Notes: generated by a model not told the origin, from the sequence alone. A stretch of 64,000 nucleotides of DNA from Microcaldota archaeon (GCA_021816895.1 JAKAWW010000001.1:619067-683066); one strand, 5' to 3'. Counted from the first letter of the stretch, positions 23,908 through 33,373 are shown. Made by a program: numbers and translations.

Positions 23908-24483
23908 TTACTGTGGGGGTGATATAATTAGCGTGTTGGTCGTCTTGCCAGCATCATATTTGTAAAAGACCTTGTGACCAAGCTGATACCTGGCCAGCAG
24001 GCCCTGCTTGTAAAGCTTTGTAAGCCTTGCGGTCGCTGCGTTCCTGCCTTTATAATTAAACTGCGCCTTCACGTCGTCGGCGCATGCCATGCCTTTTCTT
24101 TGCACAATCTGTAGAATCTTTGCATCAAGATCAGATAATGGCAGCTCTTTTGGAAGATTTTGCTGCACTTCGTTGTCAGCAACCGGCGCAGCTGAAGCAT
24201 TCTGCTCTGCCCCTTCATCAGCAAACAGCTCGCTTTCAAGTCTGTTAATGCCATCTGCAAGACCCTGCAGTATCAGTGTGGTCTTCTTGTTTTCATCAAC
24301 AAGGTATTTTATAAGCGAGAACAGGTTTGAGTTTATCTGGTCGGTCTTTACCTTCTCATCTATTATATCGGTTATCATTGAGTTCTTTGCTTTGAGGGCC
24401 TTTATGCCATGCTTGATTTTCTGTACGTCATGCTCCAGTTCTTTTTTTGATCTCACAGCACCATCCCATCGCGATCCAGTCAC
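23908..24483 (-). CDS. Coiled-coil protein with C-terminal winged helix (transcriptional regulator)
   Basis: 191 residues. Residues 10-75 are a coiled coil (KKELEHDVQKIKHGIKALKA), then an acidic Ala/Gln linker, then a winged helix: LPLSDLDAKILQIVQRKGMA, CADDVKAQFNYKGRNAATA, LTKLYKQGLLARY with a wing at LGHKVFYKYDAG. Probably a dimeric DNA-binding regulator. GTG at 24483 or GTG at 24456. Tandem repeats over its predicted transcription start suggest autoregulation. Confidence 0.7.
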   Translation of the reverse strand: MTGSRWDGAVRSKKELEHDVQKIKHGIKALKAKNSMITDIIDEKVKTDQINSNLFSLIKYLVDENKKTTLILQGLADGINRLESELFADEGAEQNASAAPVADNEVQQNLPKELPLSDLDAKILQIVQRKGMACADDVKAQFNYKGRNAATARLTKLYKQGLLARYQLGHKVFYKYDAGKTTNTLIISPPQ

Positions 24484-24487
24484 TTAA

Positions 24488-24520
24488 GAATCATGAATGA
24501 ATCATGAATTAATTGTGAAT
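24488..24520 (-). promoter_or_regulatory. Tandem operator-like repeats in the regulator promoter
   Basis: GAATCATGAAT occurs twice head to tail (24488-24498, 24499-24509), with a degenerate third copy AATTGTGAATG. A TATA box (ATTTAAATATC, 24525-24535 on the minus strand) places the transcription start near 24503, inside the repeats. Binding there would block initiation. Confidence 0.5.
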
Positions 24521-24681
24521 GATAGATATTTAAATGTTACTATTATTCATAGCATAATACAGATTAGCGGAACTCCAACAACTAACATACTTTATTCATC
24601 GCAAAAAAAGCATGAGCAAGGTATATAAGGGTAAACGCTAAATAATATAGAGCTTAAAGCTACATTACCGAGAGTGTTTCC

Positions 24682-25206
24682 ATGCAGCGTGTTCTCATAC
24701 CTTATGAGCGTATAAAACTGATGAAGAGAGACAGGAGCATTGCAGAGATGGTAGAAAGCCTGTGCAAATGCACTGTGAGCATCAGCGATGACGGCGTCGA
24801 GGTAAGCGGCGATCCGCTAGGCGAATTCAACGCAAGCAACATCATTTTTGCATTTGGCAGGGGCTTTGACATTGGCACTGCATGCATGCTTGCTGATGAA
24901 AGTCTCTACTTTTCTCTTATAGACCTTGAGCAGCACTTTGGCAGCGAAAACAGGATTCACCAGGTAAAGGCCAGGATAATAGGCGAAAACGGCAAGGTAA
25001 AAGCCAATATAGAGAAGGTGAGCAAAGCAAAGCTCAGCATATACGGCAATACAGTATGCTTTATAGGCACGCATGAAGAGATCAATGAAGCCCAGGCATG
25101 CGTCAATGCACTTATTGACGGAGAAACGCACAGAAGCGCGTACAGGAAGATGGAAGCCGCACACAGGAAGAACAGGGAGAGAGCAAGCAGCATGTTGCAG
25201 CAGTAG
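24682..25206 (+). CDS. KH-domain protein, PNO1/Dim2-like
   Basis: 174 residues with two degenerate KH modules: one near the N-terminus (VLIPYERIKLMKRDRSIAEM) and one with RIIGENGKVKANIEKVSKAK followed by IYGNTVCFIGTHEEINEA. The tail GETHRSAYRKMEAAHRKNRE is typical of archaeal PNO1/Dim2-like proteins that act in small-subunit rRNA maturation. It lies 9 nt upstream of top6B on the same strand, so both are likely co-transcribed. Confidence 0.85.
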   Translation: MQRVLIPYERIKLMKRDRSIAEMVESLCKCTVSISDDGVEVSGDPLGEFNASNIIFAFGRGFDIGTACMLADESLYFSLIDLEQHFGSENRIHQVKARIIGENGKVKANIEKVSKAKLSIYGNTVCFIGTHEEINEAQACVNALIDGETHRSAYRKMEAAHRKNRERASSMLQQ

Positions 25207-25215
25207 GCGACCTAA

Positions 25216-26814
25216 ATGGCGGACAGAACTGCAGATGAGATATTCAAGGAATTCAAGGAGCATTCGATAGCGGAGTTTTTCAAGAAGAATAGGCAGATGC
25301 TCGGCTATGCGGGGAAGGTGCATTCCCTCGTTACAATAGTACATGAATATGTTACAAATTCTTTGGACGCGTGCGAAGAAGCAGGCATACTGCCCGACAT
25401 AACAATATCCATAAAGGGCATTGGCGAGGACAAGTATAAGGTAACTGTAGAGGACAACGGCCCAGGCATACCAAAAAATTTTGTCGGCAAAGCGTTGGCA
25501 CAGATACTTTCTGGCACAAAATTCCACAGGTATATGCAGCAGCGCGGCCAGCAGGGCATAGGGGCAGCGGGCTGCACGCTCTACTCGCAGATAACCACTG
25601 GCAAGCAGGTATCTGTCAGATCAACAGTATCAAAAGGCAAAAGCTACTCTTGCTCAATAGGAATTGAAACGATGCGCAACAAGCCAATTGTGTCAAACAT
25701 GCAGGATATCGAAAACGGCAGCGACCACACAGGACTATACATCGAGGGGGAGTTTGCCGATGTAAAGTATGAAAACAGCGACCATGGAGTGTATGAGTAC
25801 CTAAAAAGGACCGCGCTTTCGAACCCGCATGTGCAGATCAAGCTCATAGACCCAGAGGGCAAGGAATTTACGTTCATGCGTGCAGTGAATTCAGTACCGG
25901 AAAGGCCGATACCAACCAAGCCCCACCCGCTAGGCCTCACAGTAAACGATCTCTTAGAATTCGCACAGAGGAGCAGCAGCAGGAAGGTATCTTCGTTCCT
26001 GCTTGACACCTTTGCCAGGGTAACGCCAAACAAGATAAACGAGATCAAGGGCATGCTTACCCAGCTCGACATGGAAAAGGAGCCTCAAAAGCTCACCTGG
26101 CAGGATGCAGAGGAGCTCATCAAAGCATTCAGCAGGGTGAAATGGCTTGCGCCTGACGCAAGCTACATAAAGCCGATAGGGGCCGAGCAGATAAGGATAG
26201 CGTTGAAAAATATACTTAATCCGGAATTCATGAACGTGATCGAGAGGAGGCCTGCAGTATTCAGGGGCGGCATACCGTTCATAGTGGAAGCTGCAGTCGC
26301 ATTTGGGGGCACTTCGGGCAAGAAGACTGAAGAAGGCTATGAAGGCAGCATATTAAGATTTGCAAACAGGGTGCCGCTGCTTTTTGACAGCGGCAATTGT
26401 GCGATAACAGAAGCTGTCAAGAGCATCGAATGGAAACGCTATGGGATAGACCTTGATATGCAGCCTGTAAGCGTGTTTGTAAACGTTTCTTCTGTGTACA
26501 TACCGTATTCCGGAGTAGGCAAGGAAGCGATTGCGCAAGAAGACGAGATAATAGGGGAGATAAAGCTCGCCCTTATGGAAGCTGCAAGAGGCCTGCAGAG
26601 GTACATAAGCGGCAAGGAGCACATGCACGAGGAAGCCAGCAAGTACAATGCAGTAATGCGCTACACCAAGCAGCTTGCTAGCGACCTGAGCAGCATGAGC
26701 GGCATTGACCATGCCATAATAGAGAAAAAACTAGAAACGCTGATTGCTAAGCATTATCAAAGAGTGGCAAAGAAGGAGGAGGGCTCAGGGGACGCAAAAC
26801 AAGAGCAGCGATAG
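25216..26814 (+). CDS. top6B: DNA topoisomerase VI subunit B
   Basis: 532 residues. GHKL ATPase motifs in order: EYVTNSLDACEEAG (Bergerat N-box), VTVEDNGPGIPKNF, and QQRGQQGIGAAGCTLYSQIT. The switch Lys lies in the transducer domain at VNVSSVYIPYSGVGKEAI-like sequence near residue 430. It powers the type IIB enzyme with subunit A. Subunit A, often adjacent in archaea, is not next to it here. Confidence 0.95.
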   Translation: MADRTADEIFKEFKEHSIAEFFKKNRQMLGYAGKVHSLVTIVHEYVTNSLDACEEAGILPDITISIKGIGEDKYKVTVEDNGPGIPKNFVGKALAQILSGTKFHRYMQQRGQQGIGAAGCTLYSQITTGKQVSVRSTVSKGKSYSCSIGIETMRNKPIVSNMQDIENGSDHTGLYIEGEFADVKYENSDHGVYEYLKRTALSNPHVQIKLIDPEGKEFTFMRAVNSVPERPIPTKPHPLGLTVNDLLEFAQRSSSRKVSSFLLDTFARVTPNKINEIKGMLTQLDMEKEPQKLTWQDAEELIKAFSRVKWLAPDASYIKPIGAEQIRIALKNILNPEFMNVIERRPAVFRGGIPFIVEAAVAFGGTSGKKTEEGYEGSILRFANRVPLLFDSGNCAITEAVKSIEWKRYGIDLDMQPVSVFVNVSSVYIPYSGVGKEAIAQEDEIIGEIKLALMEAARGLQRYISGKEHMHEEASKYNAVMRYTKQLASDLSSMSGIDHAIIEKKLETLIAKHYQRVAKKEEGSGDAKQEQR

Positions 26815-26849
26815 GTGCTTTGTCTGCAATGGCGCGCAAGGCGCTGAGT

Positions 26850-29216
26850 TCACGCGAAAGAGTCTCCCGGTGCGTCTGCGTCAACAAGCTTTACACTCCC
26901 TGATGACATGTATATCTTGAGCTGCTCAGCCTCTGGCGTGAATGATGTTAGGATAGACTCCCTGAACTCCTCGAGCCTCATTGAATTAAGGAATGCTATG
27001 TAAGTTGTCTGGTTGCCGTATACTGGCATGCGCAGGAACTTGCTTGTCTTTGAGTATATTACTATGTATGCGCGATCGCCATGTATCGTGGCCACTATAT
27101 CGGCGAGATTGCTGGCATCTATGTCTGTGAACATGTATGCGTGCGTGACCAGGTAGAGCCTTATCTTCTTGAATGTCGCAAGGTATTCTATGTCGTGGCC
27201 GCTCTTCTGTATCCATTCTGCCGGAGCGTAAAGGTTGTCAGCACCTACAAGATAGCCTTTTACCACAAGCTGGTCTACTATCGAATCTATGTTGCTGTAT
27301 GTAACCCCTATGGGCATGTTGTTGTACCTCATGTTAGAGCTTATTGCAGAGCGCAGCTCGCTCTTCGTGAGCGGCATGAACTTCCAGTGGTAACGCACAT
27401 TCAGCTTGTCAAACTGGCTCAGCACTTCCCTGGCGCTGACTTTTATGTCAATTTTTTTCTGCTGCGGCAGGCTTGGCACATCTATGTAGAATTCATCCCT
27501 ATTCGGGGCCTTGACCATCGTCACCATTAACAATACCACAACCACTACTATTACAAGCTCTATGTACTGCTTGTTTACCACTATTTTCGGAGCAGCATGA
27601 ACGGTTGTATATGAGAATGATGAAGAGAGAGCTGACAGGACAAACTTCATTGTGCCATAAATCTGTGGCGTTCCTGCAGGAAGGCTGTAGTTTACAGTTC
27701 CGTTCTGCAGTATGCCGCTGCTTTTGTACGCGCCGTTTAGCGTTATCGTGTAGTTTACGCCAGATATCGGCAGCCCTTTGGAATACAGGGAAAGCCTGTA
27801 TTTGTTTGCTGAGAAGTTTGCGCTGACGAGCGAAATGTTCACCTGCGCTACATCGAACAATGAAGCAGCATATAGGTTGCCCGAATAGCCCTGCAGCTCT
27901 CCGATGTACCTGCCTGGAGGCAGATTGAATGGGATGTATTTTATGAATGTGAAATTGCCGTACGCCTGAGAGAACGGCAGAGGTATGGAGTACACACTAG
28001 ACATGTTCATATTGTAGATGGTTATGTGAGGCTGTATTGATATTGGCAGCGTTGAATTAGTGAATATGGTCATCGTTACAGGCACTGTATGCGTTGGGAT
28101 GACCTCGCTCTGCATGCTTATGGTGCCGTTAATGGTATGGCCAGGCGAGAAATAGATGTAAAGGTAGCGTGTCTTTCTGCCTGCGCTGCTTGAAAAGTTT
28201 GACGTTATTGTCATGATGCCGAAGCTGTTCTTGAGGATCTGAAGGTTGCTTATGGTAGGCGTTAGCGTAGAATTGTCAAGCACTATGCCGATTGAGCCGC
28301 TTGAATTCAGCGAAGTGGTATTAAGGCTGAGCCCGCCGCTGGCAAGCCTTGGTATCCAGAATGCAGAGTCTATGGCCTTTGCTATGTCAGAAGCAGCCTC
28401 TTGCGGTGACTTCCATGATTGCAATGTGTTCGAAAAAGCAATCATTACCCCCGGGCCTATATATTCATATGTCAGCGGGCCGTACGTGAATCCTCCTGTG
28501 AACGAGAAGGTAGTGGAGTTGAAATAAAACGGGCTCTTGCCCTTGTACAGCGATGGCTGGGATTCTAGGTAGCCAGGCATTATGTTGTCAGGCACTATTA
28601 TAGAACCCGGAAGCAGCATCCTGGAGAAGTTGTCCCCTATGTATATGACAATGTCCTGCTTTGACATCAATATGCTAAGAGGCGTCTCGCTTGTGCTGGC
28701 ATTGATAGGCTCAATCAGGGAGCTCGGCATAAGGCCTGTTGGTACAATCAGTATGGAGTAGTTCTCTATATTGTCCACATTTGCAATTGAAACATTTGAT
28801 ATGTTGGAAAGGTTATAGAAGTTGTATGACTTCAAATCGCTTGAAAGCAGTGCAGTCAGTTGCGGCATGCTTGCGCACTGGTAGCATTCGTTGCTGGTAT
28901 TGAGCATGTAGACTTTCAGCGGCATCGGGTCCATTAGTATGGTAGCGTTGAAAGAGATGCTCGTCGCATTTACGGCGTTGTAATTTACCAGCGCATAAGG
29001 GAAGAGCTCCCTTGAATCGTTATACTGCAGCAGGCCCTGTCCTGCTATGAAGCCGCTTACGCTTGGCTCGAGGAGCTTTGATGGCACCACATGCGAGCTC
29101 ACATGGGAAAGAAGGGAGCTAAGATATGCGAATATAGCTACAACAGCGATGATCAGCACGACGATTATTATTACTGCGATCTTAAGGACCATGGAATGCC
29201 TGGCTGATGCCACATA
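26850..29216 (-). CDS. Large surface protein with N-terminal anchor and cytoplasmic C-terminal domain
   Basis: About 788 residues. One TM near the N-terminus (KIAVIIIVVLIIAVVAIFAY), an extracytoplasmic region of about 500 residues rich in N-glycosylation sequons, a second TM (YIELVIVVVVVLLMVTMV), then about 210 cytoplasmic residues with a winged-helix-like segment (TYSNIDSIVDQLVVKGYLVG). It is the last gene of the secretion-like cluster. GTG at 29216 follows GGGTGAT and the stop of the small gene upstream; a TTG at 29255 would overlap that gene. Function unknown. Confidence 0.72.
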   Translation of the reverse strand, partial: YVASARHSMVLKIAVIIIVVLIIAVVAIFAYLSSLLSHVSSHVVPSKLLEPSVSGFIAGQGLLQYNDSRELFPYALVNYNAVNATSISFNATILMDPMPLKVYMLNTSNECYQCASMPQLTALLSSDLKSYNFYNLSNISNVSIANVDNIENYSILIVPTGLMPSSLIEPINASTSETPLSILMSKQDIVIYIGDNFSRMLLPGSIIVPDNIMPGYLESQPSLYKGKSPFYFNSTTFSFTGGFTYGPLTYEYIGPGVMIAFSNTLQSWKSPQEAASDIAKAIDSAFWIPRLASGGLSLNTTSLNSSGSIGIVLDNSTLTPTISNLQILKNSFGIMTITSNFSSSAGRKTRYLYIYFSPGHTINGTISMQSEVIPTHTVPVTMTIFTNSTLPISIQPHITIYNMNMSSVYSIPLPFSQAYGNFTFIKYIPFNLPPGRYIGELQGYSGNLYAASLFDVAQVNISLVSANFSANKYRLSLYSKGLPISGVNYTITLNGAYKSSGILQNGTVNYSLPAGTPQIYGTMKFVLSALSSSFSYTTVHAAPKIVVNKQYIELVIVVVVVLLMVTMVKAPNRDEFYIDVPSLPQQKKIDIKVSAREVLSQFDKLNVRYHWKFMPLTKSELRSAISSNMRYNNMPIGVTYSNIDSIVDQLVVKGYLVGADNLYAPAEWIQKSGHDIEYLATFKKIRLYLVTHAYMFTDIDASNLADIVATIHGDRAYIVIYSKTSKFLRMPVYGNQTTYIAFLNSMRLEEFRESILTSFTPEAEQLKIYMSSGSVKLVDADAPGDSFA

Positions 29217-29217
29217 A

Positions 29218-29379
29218 TCACCCTTGCTGCTCGCCTGACTTGCCACCTTGGCCAAACAGCTTCATGAATAAAGAGGTAAACGCCTTCGACACCACGTTCT
29301 GCTCCCCTTCTACCTTCTTGGCTATCGCATATACACGGATGTACCGTATGCGCTTGTTTATCTTTATCACATATTTCAT
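29218..29379 (-). CDS. Small basic protein in the secretion-like cluster
   Basis: 53 residues, begins MKYVIKINKRIRYIRVYAIA and is strongly basic in its first half, with a gly/gln-rich tail. ATG at 29379 follows AAGGAC and lies 5 nt after the stop of the upstream gene; its stop overlaps the ribosome site of the next gene. This tight packing argues for a real coupled gene. No family recognised. Confidence 0.5.
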   Translation of the reverse strand: MKYVIKINKRIRYIRVYAIAKKVEGEQNVVSKAFTSLFMKLFGQGGKSGEQQG

Positions 29380-29384
29380 GTCCT

Positions 29385-30122
29385 TCAGCCTTTCAGCGTT
29401 ATGTAGCCCTGGGAGACCATCTTGTTCAGTATCTGCTCGACCCTAGTAGGGGATATCTTGTAGTTCTGGGCAAACTCGTTTATGTCTATTGTGCTGTCGT
29501 GAGCCTCAATCCAGTCTTCTACCATCACCATAAGCGACTCATCGGAGTACGCTTCAAGAACACTTAGCCTGCCATGAAGCTCTTTGTTCTCCGCGCTGAG
29601 CTGCTGCGCCTGAACGGTCAGGCTCTTGTTCGAAGCGGCAAGCTCGAGATTCAGCCTTTTTAGCTCCCTGTAGTCATTGAACAGTGAATCGTAATTATTG
29701 AAAAGCGAGCTATAGCTCTGCGACATGGAATTCAGCATGTCGTCTATCGCGGAATCTGTGTATTGGAACAGCTCGGCATTGTCAGCGATATAAAGGTCAG
29801 ACACCAGCGAGAGTATGCTTAGCAGTACCTTAAGCACATAGAGCTTCCTTATCTTGGGGCTTGAATCCATCGGTATTGTATAGTCGATGGTAATGCTGCT
29901 CTTTGAAAAGGTAATTATTATGAACAGGAATGGCCTCTTCTGTATGTCGCGGCTTTCAATCCTTGCGATTGAAAGCTCGTCGATGGTGTTCTTTACTGAA
30001 AATACCTGCAGCGTTGATATCCTGCTCGCCATGGCGTCAAAAGTCCCTATAAGGGTGCCTTTTAGCACCAGCTGCTCCGCCTTTGGTTCCACGACATTTT
30101 GGTTCTCTTCTGCCAATGACAC
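29385..30122 (-). CDS. Coiled-coil protein with C-terminal winged helix, secretion-like cluster
   Basis: 245 residues. A beta-rich N-terminal domain (about 15-90), a long coiled coil (DYRELKRLNLELAASNKSLT continuing to about 185) and a winged helix at the end (IDINEFAQNYKISPTRVEQI, LNKMVSQGYITLKG). No TM. A TATA-like element near 30184-30192 suggests its own promoter inside the cluster. It may be a cytoplasmic scaffold or regulator of the machine. GTG start. Confidence 0.68.
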   Translation of the reverse strand: MSLAEENQNVVEPKAEQLVLKGTLIGTFDAMASRISTLQVFSVKNTIDELSIARIESRDIQKRPFLFIIITFSKSSITIDYTIPMDSSPKIRKLYVLKVLLSILSLVSDLYIADNAELFQYTDSAIDDMLNSMSQSYSSLFNNYDSLFNDYRELKRLNLELAASNKSLTVQAQQLSAENKELHGRLSVLEAYSDESLMVMVEDWIEAHDSTIDINEFAQNYKISPTRVEQILNKMVSQGYITLKG

Positions 30123-30258
30123 ACCTTTTGTTAGATCCTGCCTAGGTTTGCGAAAACCGTAGCACAGAGAGGTTCAAACCCGATATAATATAAAAGATAA
30201 AAGAATAATAATAAATATGGTAGCCATTATGGCAGGCGCTTGCTTCGCTTCATGGTAT

Positions 30259-30681
30259 TTATGCTTTCTTTGCTCGCCTTGAGATCGTTTTCGCCTGACT
30301 TGCAGCGTGATGCACCTTTGCGCTTTGAGGGATTTGAGGCAGTTTCAATGCAGGCATGTAGCTGAGCTGCGCCAAGAGGTACATGAACACTATTATTATA
30401 GCACCGTACAGTATTGCGCGGAGCACATGCCCGCCTGAGAATACTACGAGCATCGCCGCGAACAGCACGCCTATTGCGAGGTAGGTCAACTCCTTGCGCA
30501 CGTAGCTGTCGCGTGCCTTTTTGTATTTTGGGTAGCACTCCTTGCACACCACGAGGCGGTAGCCTTTCTCGCTCCTTGTGATATTGCGCTTTATCCACCT
30601 TATGGTATTTATTATGAAATCTTCCTTCACTTCTATGCCGTCCTTTTCAAGGCCGCAGATTATGCATCTTGTTTCTTCCAT
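30259..30681 (-). CDS. Zinc-ribbon protein with two TM segments, secretion-like cluster
   Basis: 140 residues. Two CxxC pairs near the N-terminus (CIICGLEKDG and VVCKECYPKYKK) should bind one zinc on the cytoplasmic side; two TM helices follow (about 68-83 and 89-107) and a basic C-terminal tail (SQAKTISRRAKKA). The start is 5 nt after the stop of the upstream 105-residue gene. No known T4SS component matches it. Confidence 0.68.
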   Translation of the reverse strand: MEETRCIICGLEKDGIEVKEDFIINTIRWIKRNITRSEKGYRLVVCKECYPKYKKARDSYVRKELTYLAIGVLFAAMLVVFSGGHVLRAILYGAIIIVFMYLLAQLSYMPALKLPQIPQSAKVHHAASQAKTISRRAKKA

Positions 30682-30685
30682 TGCA

Positions 30686-30994
30686 TCAGCTGAAATCGAG
30701 CGTTACATTGTAAACCCTGCCGGCTTCGGCAGATATCTTCTGCATGTCCACCATCTCGAACACGCTTGCTATGGTTATGTCGTCCATTCCTATGCGCCTC
30801 AGCACGTTCGCTATCTGGTCCCTTTCCAAGCCCATCTTCTCCAGCTGCGAAACGAACGCCGCCGAGTTGAAATGCCTGTGGCTTTTCTCCATTGTTGACA
30901 ACAGTGCCTCTATGCCCTTGTTGTCCACATGCATTGCCGTCAATATGCGCCTTAGCACAGTGCGCTGCACAGTGAATGTGTTCTGGCTAGCCAT
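30686..30994 (-). CDS. Small helical protein, secretion-like cluster
   Basis: 102 residues from ATG 30994. Soluble and helical, with two similar units (HVDNKGIEALLSTMEKSHRH and GMDDITIASVFEMVDMQKIS). A comparable segment (SIVNIVSFLKSLSIDDLLIA) ends the ATPase encoded just upstream, so it may be a detached paralog of the ATPase C-terminal domain. AGGTG 7 nt upstream supports the start, which overlaps the ATPase stop codon. Confidence 0.62.
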   Translation of the reverse strand: MASQNTFTVQRTVLRRILTAMHVDNKGIEALLSTMEKSHRHFNSAAFVSQLEKMGLERDQIANVLRRIGMDDITIASVFEMVDMQKISAEAGRVYNVTLDFS

Positions 30995-32504
30995 TCTCAA
31001 CACCTGAAGATGAAATGATTCTGGCTATGAGCAGGTCGTCTATGCTCAAGCTCTTCAAGAATGACACTATATTAACTATGCTTGTGCCAGATTTTGACAG
31101 CTCCCTTATGAAGTCGAGCATTTTTATCCCGCGGCTCTGAGCATCCATTTCGGCGAAAAGCGAGTCTATGGAATTGCCACTGACGTTGTACTCTATAAGC
31201 TTCCCTTTCAGCTCATCCATCTCGAACTCAAAATCCTTGGGCAGCACGTTTGCGGAGAGCTCGCTTTGCGTCAGCACGTCGGACATGTCTATTGTGTAGA
31301 TGTACAGTGGCTCCTCTCCCTGTATGCGCTCGAGCAGGAAGGTCTCAGGGAATCTTATTGCGGTCTGGAATGCCATCTCCACCGCAGCCTGGCCCACGCC
31401 GAACTTCGTTATTTCAGATCTTATGAAGCTCGAGAAGCTCATCGAACTCTGCAGGTAGTTGAGGAACTTCTCAAATTTTACCCTGAGAACAAACGTAGTG
31501 CCCACGTTCGAGAATATGGCCTCGTTTATGTCTGTAGGGTTCTGCGATGCCACAATGAGCCCGAACTGGTATTTTCGCCCTTCCCTCACTATCATGACAG
31601 CGTCGCTCCTGTCGTCTCCTGCGATCTTCCACGCTTCGTCTAGGACAACCAGCGCCTTGAGCCCTTTGGTCTCGCTCCATCCCTCGCTGCGCATGCGCTC
31701 CTTGAGCGACTGAAGTATGAACAGCGCGGCAAGCGCCCTGAAGCGCTCGTCAGGCAGCGACGAAAGATCTATGTCAACAAGCCCTGACGTGGTAAGCTTG
31801 CCTAGGTCTATGGTGCTCTGCCTTGCGAAATAGTCCTCGCCTTCCCGCGCGAACTGCCTAAGCCTGTATATGGCATTCTCGAGCTCTGCCGGGTATTCGT
31901 ATGTGCCTTCCTGCAGCTTTTCTTGGAGCAGCGATATGACGTCTTTCAGCGTGGGCGCCTGCTTGCCCTCAGGAGCCTTCTCATAGACAATGAAGCCGCT
32001 GTTTGTATACGCCTGCTCTATCGCTTCTTCTGTGATGCGCCTCTGCTCTGGGTAGTCACCTATGTCTGTAAGTATCTCCAATGAGGTTATTATCTGCTTT
32101 GTCCTGTCAAGGGGCTTCATTCCGCTCAAATCCATTATGTTTAGGAACGCGCCCTTTCCAAGGGAAACCACTATGCCTGCGCTCTGGTTCACCCACGCCT
32201 TGTATTCTCCGGCCCAGTCTATTATTACAGCGTTAGTATTCCATACGTAGCTTGCCCTTATCAGGAAGGTCTTCACGAAATAGCTCTTGCCTGCGCCAGT
32301 TATGCCTACAACAGCTATGTGCGGGTTCGTCAGGTTTATGTAAGACCATGTAAACGGCACCTTGAATATTTTTGTGGTGCCTATGTATATCGACTGGAAA
32401 GGATCACTCAGCAGCACTGTTGCAGGAGGCTCCGGCGGCCTTGAGAGGAATGACCGCTTTGCCACCTCGCTGGTTGTTATGTGCTGCAATTTCAGAAGGG
32501 TCAT
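30987..32504 (-). CDS. VirB4/HerA-type secretion ATPase
   Basis: 505 residues. Walker A VGITGAGKSY (66-75), an all-alpha insertion (about 125-235), Walker B ALVVLDEAWK (284-293), an arginine-finger region MIVREGRKYQFGL and the sensor ASQNPTD (319-325). This is the FtsK-HerA class, closest in layout to VirB4/CedB. It lacks a TM anchor and the VirB4 N-terminal domain, which two separate upstream genes seem to supply. It would power pilus assembly or DNA transport at the inner side of the membrane. Confidence 0.87.
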   Translation of the reverse strand: MTLLKLQHITTSEVAKRSFLSRPPEPPATVLLSDPFQSIYIGTTKIFKVPFTWSYINLTNPHIAVVGITGAGKSYFVKTFLIRASYVWNTNAVIIDWAGEYKAWVNQSAGIVVSLGKGAFLNIMDLSGMKPLDRTKQIITSLEILTDIGDYPEQRRITEEAIEQAYTNSGFIVYEKAPEGKQAPTLKDVISLLQEKLQEGTYEYPAELENAIYRLRQFAREGEDYFARQSTIDLGKLTTSGLVDIDLSSLPDERFRALAALFILQSLKERMRSEGWSETKGLKALVVLDEAWKIAGDDRSDAVMIVREGRKYQFGLIVASQNPTDINEAIFSNVGTTFVLRVKFEKFLNYLQSSMSFSSFIRSEITKFGVGQAAVEMAFQTAIRFPETFLLERIQGEEPLYIYTIDMSDVLTQSELSANVLPKDFEFEMDELKGKLIEYNVSGNSIDSLFAEMDAQSRGIKMLDFIRELSKSGTSIVNIVSFLKSLSIDDLLIARIISSSGVENG

Positions 32505-32539
32505 CAGCTCAACTCAATACCATTAGCGCGTAAAAATTA

Positions 32540-33373
32540 TTATTTCTGCTGGTCAAAGTATGCCGCGGCTTCAGCGAACGACGTGGGCACTGCGAAGTTG
32601 AACTTGAACAGCGTGTAAAGCTCCCTGCCGCGGACCTGCGTCAGGTCTACGTCAAACCCACTTAGCGCTATCTGAAGCGCGCGCACCTGCGAAGCGAGCG
32701 CGTCGGTAGCTGCCTTCTCGCTTATGCCTATTGCAGATGTTTCTATGTACATGAGCGAGGCAAGCGGCTTTTCGCCTGCTGATATCCTGTCTATCTTCGC
32801 CTGAAGCGAGCTTATCTTCCTCTGTATGTCGGTTACTGTTACCTCGTTGGCATTGCTCTGTATCGCCCTGGAAAGCTGGAACTCTTGGTAGGAGCGCTTT
32901 CCTTCCAGCTCGTCGCGCACCTGCTGCACGTCAAGCCCAGCTGCGAACACGTGGTACTTGAATGGAAAGCTTATGCTTATTAGAGCACGCTCCCAGAGCT
33001 CCGGCGCCGCAGCGATTCTGTCATTATCGCTCACAACTTCAGAAGTCTCAAGCTTGAAAACATACGCATATAGATTTGCAGTTATGAAGCCGGTAGCATA
33101 ATAGAGGCCGTTGACTTCTTTTATTACGGCATCCTGGGTCTTGTTTATTTTGTAATTTGCCGAAGGCTGGAACGTTATGCCCATCACGCTCGTGAATATA
33201 GGGAAGAGTATGAAGTCGGCCCAGTTCAGCATCAGCACAACGGCAACGCCGAGCAGCAATAGCACAAGTATCAATATTGCAACTGCACCGTGGCCTATGC
33301 TGCCTATCACGGAGAACGCTATAATGTAGAACAGGAGGGTGAATACAAGGTACATTATTGATTCCTCATCCAT
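32540..33373 (-). CDS. Two-TM protein resembling a detached VirB3/VirB4 N-terminal part (copy 2)
   Basis: 277 residues: two TM segments (about 7-30 and 34-52) then a soluble domain. Features such as ISFPFKYHVFAAGLDVQQVR, KRSYQEFQLSRAI and AATDALASQVRALQIALSGF follow the VirB4/TrbE N-terminal domain (TM-derived VirB3 part plus alpha/beta domain before the ATPase). It is one base from its paralog upstream and 36 nt from the ATPase gene. The VirB4 relation is my inference from pattern and position. Confidence 0.62.
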   Translation of the reverse strand: MDEESIMYLVFTLLFYIIAFSVIGSIGHGAVAILILVLLLLGVAVVLMLNWADFILFPIFTSVMGITFQPSANYKINKTQDAVIKEVNGLYYATGFITANLYAYVFKLETSEVVSDNDRIAAAPELWERALISISFPFKYHVFAAGLDVQQVRDELEGKRSYQEFQLSRAIQSNANEVTVTDIQRKISSLQAKIDRISAGEKPLASLMYIETSAIGISEKAATDALASQVRALQIALSGFDVDLTQVRGRELYTLFKFNFAVPTSFAEAAAYFDQQK

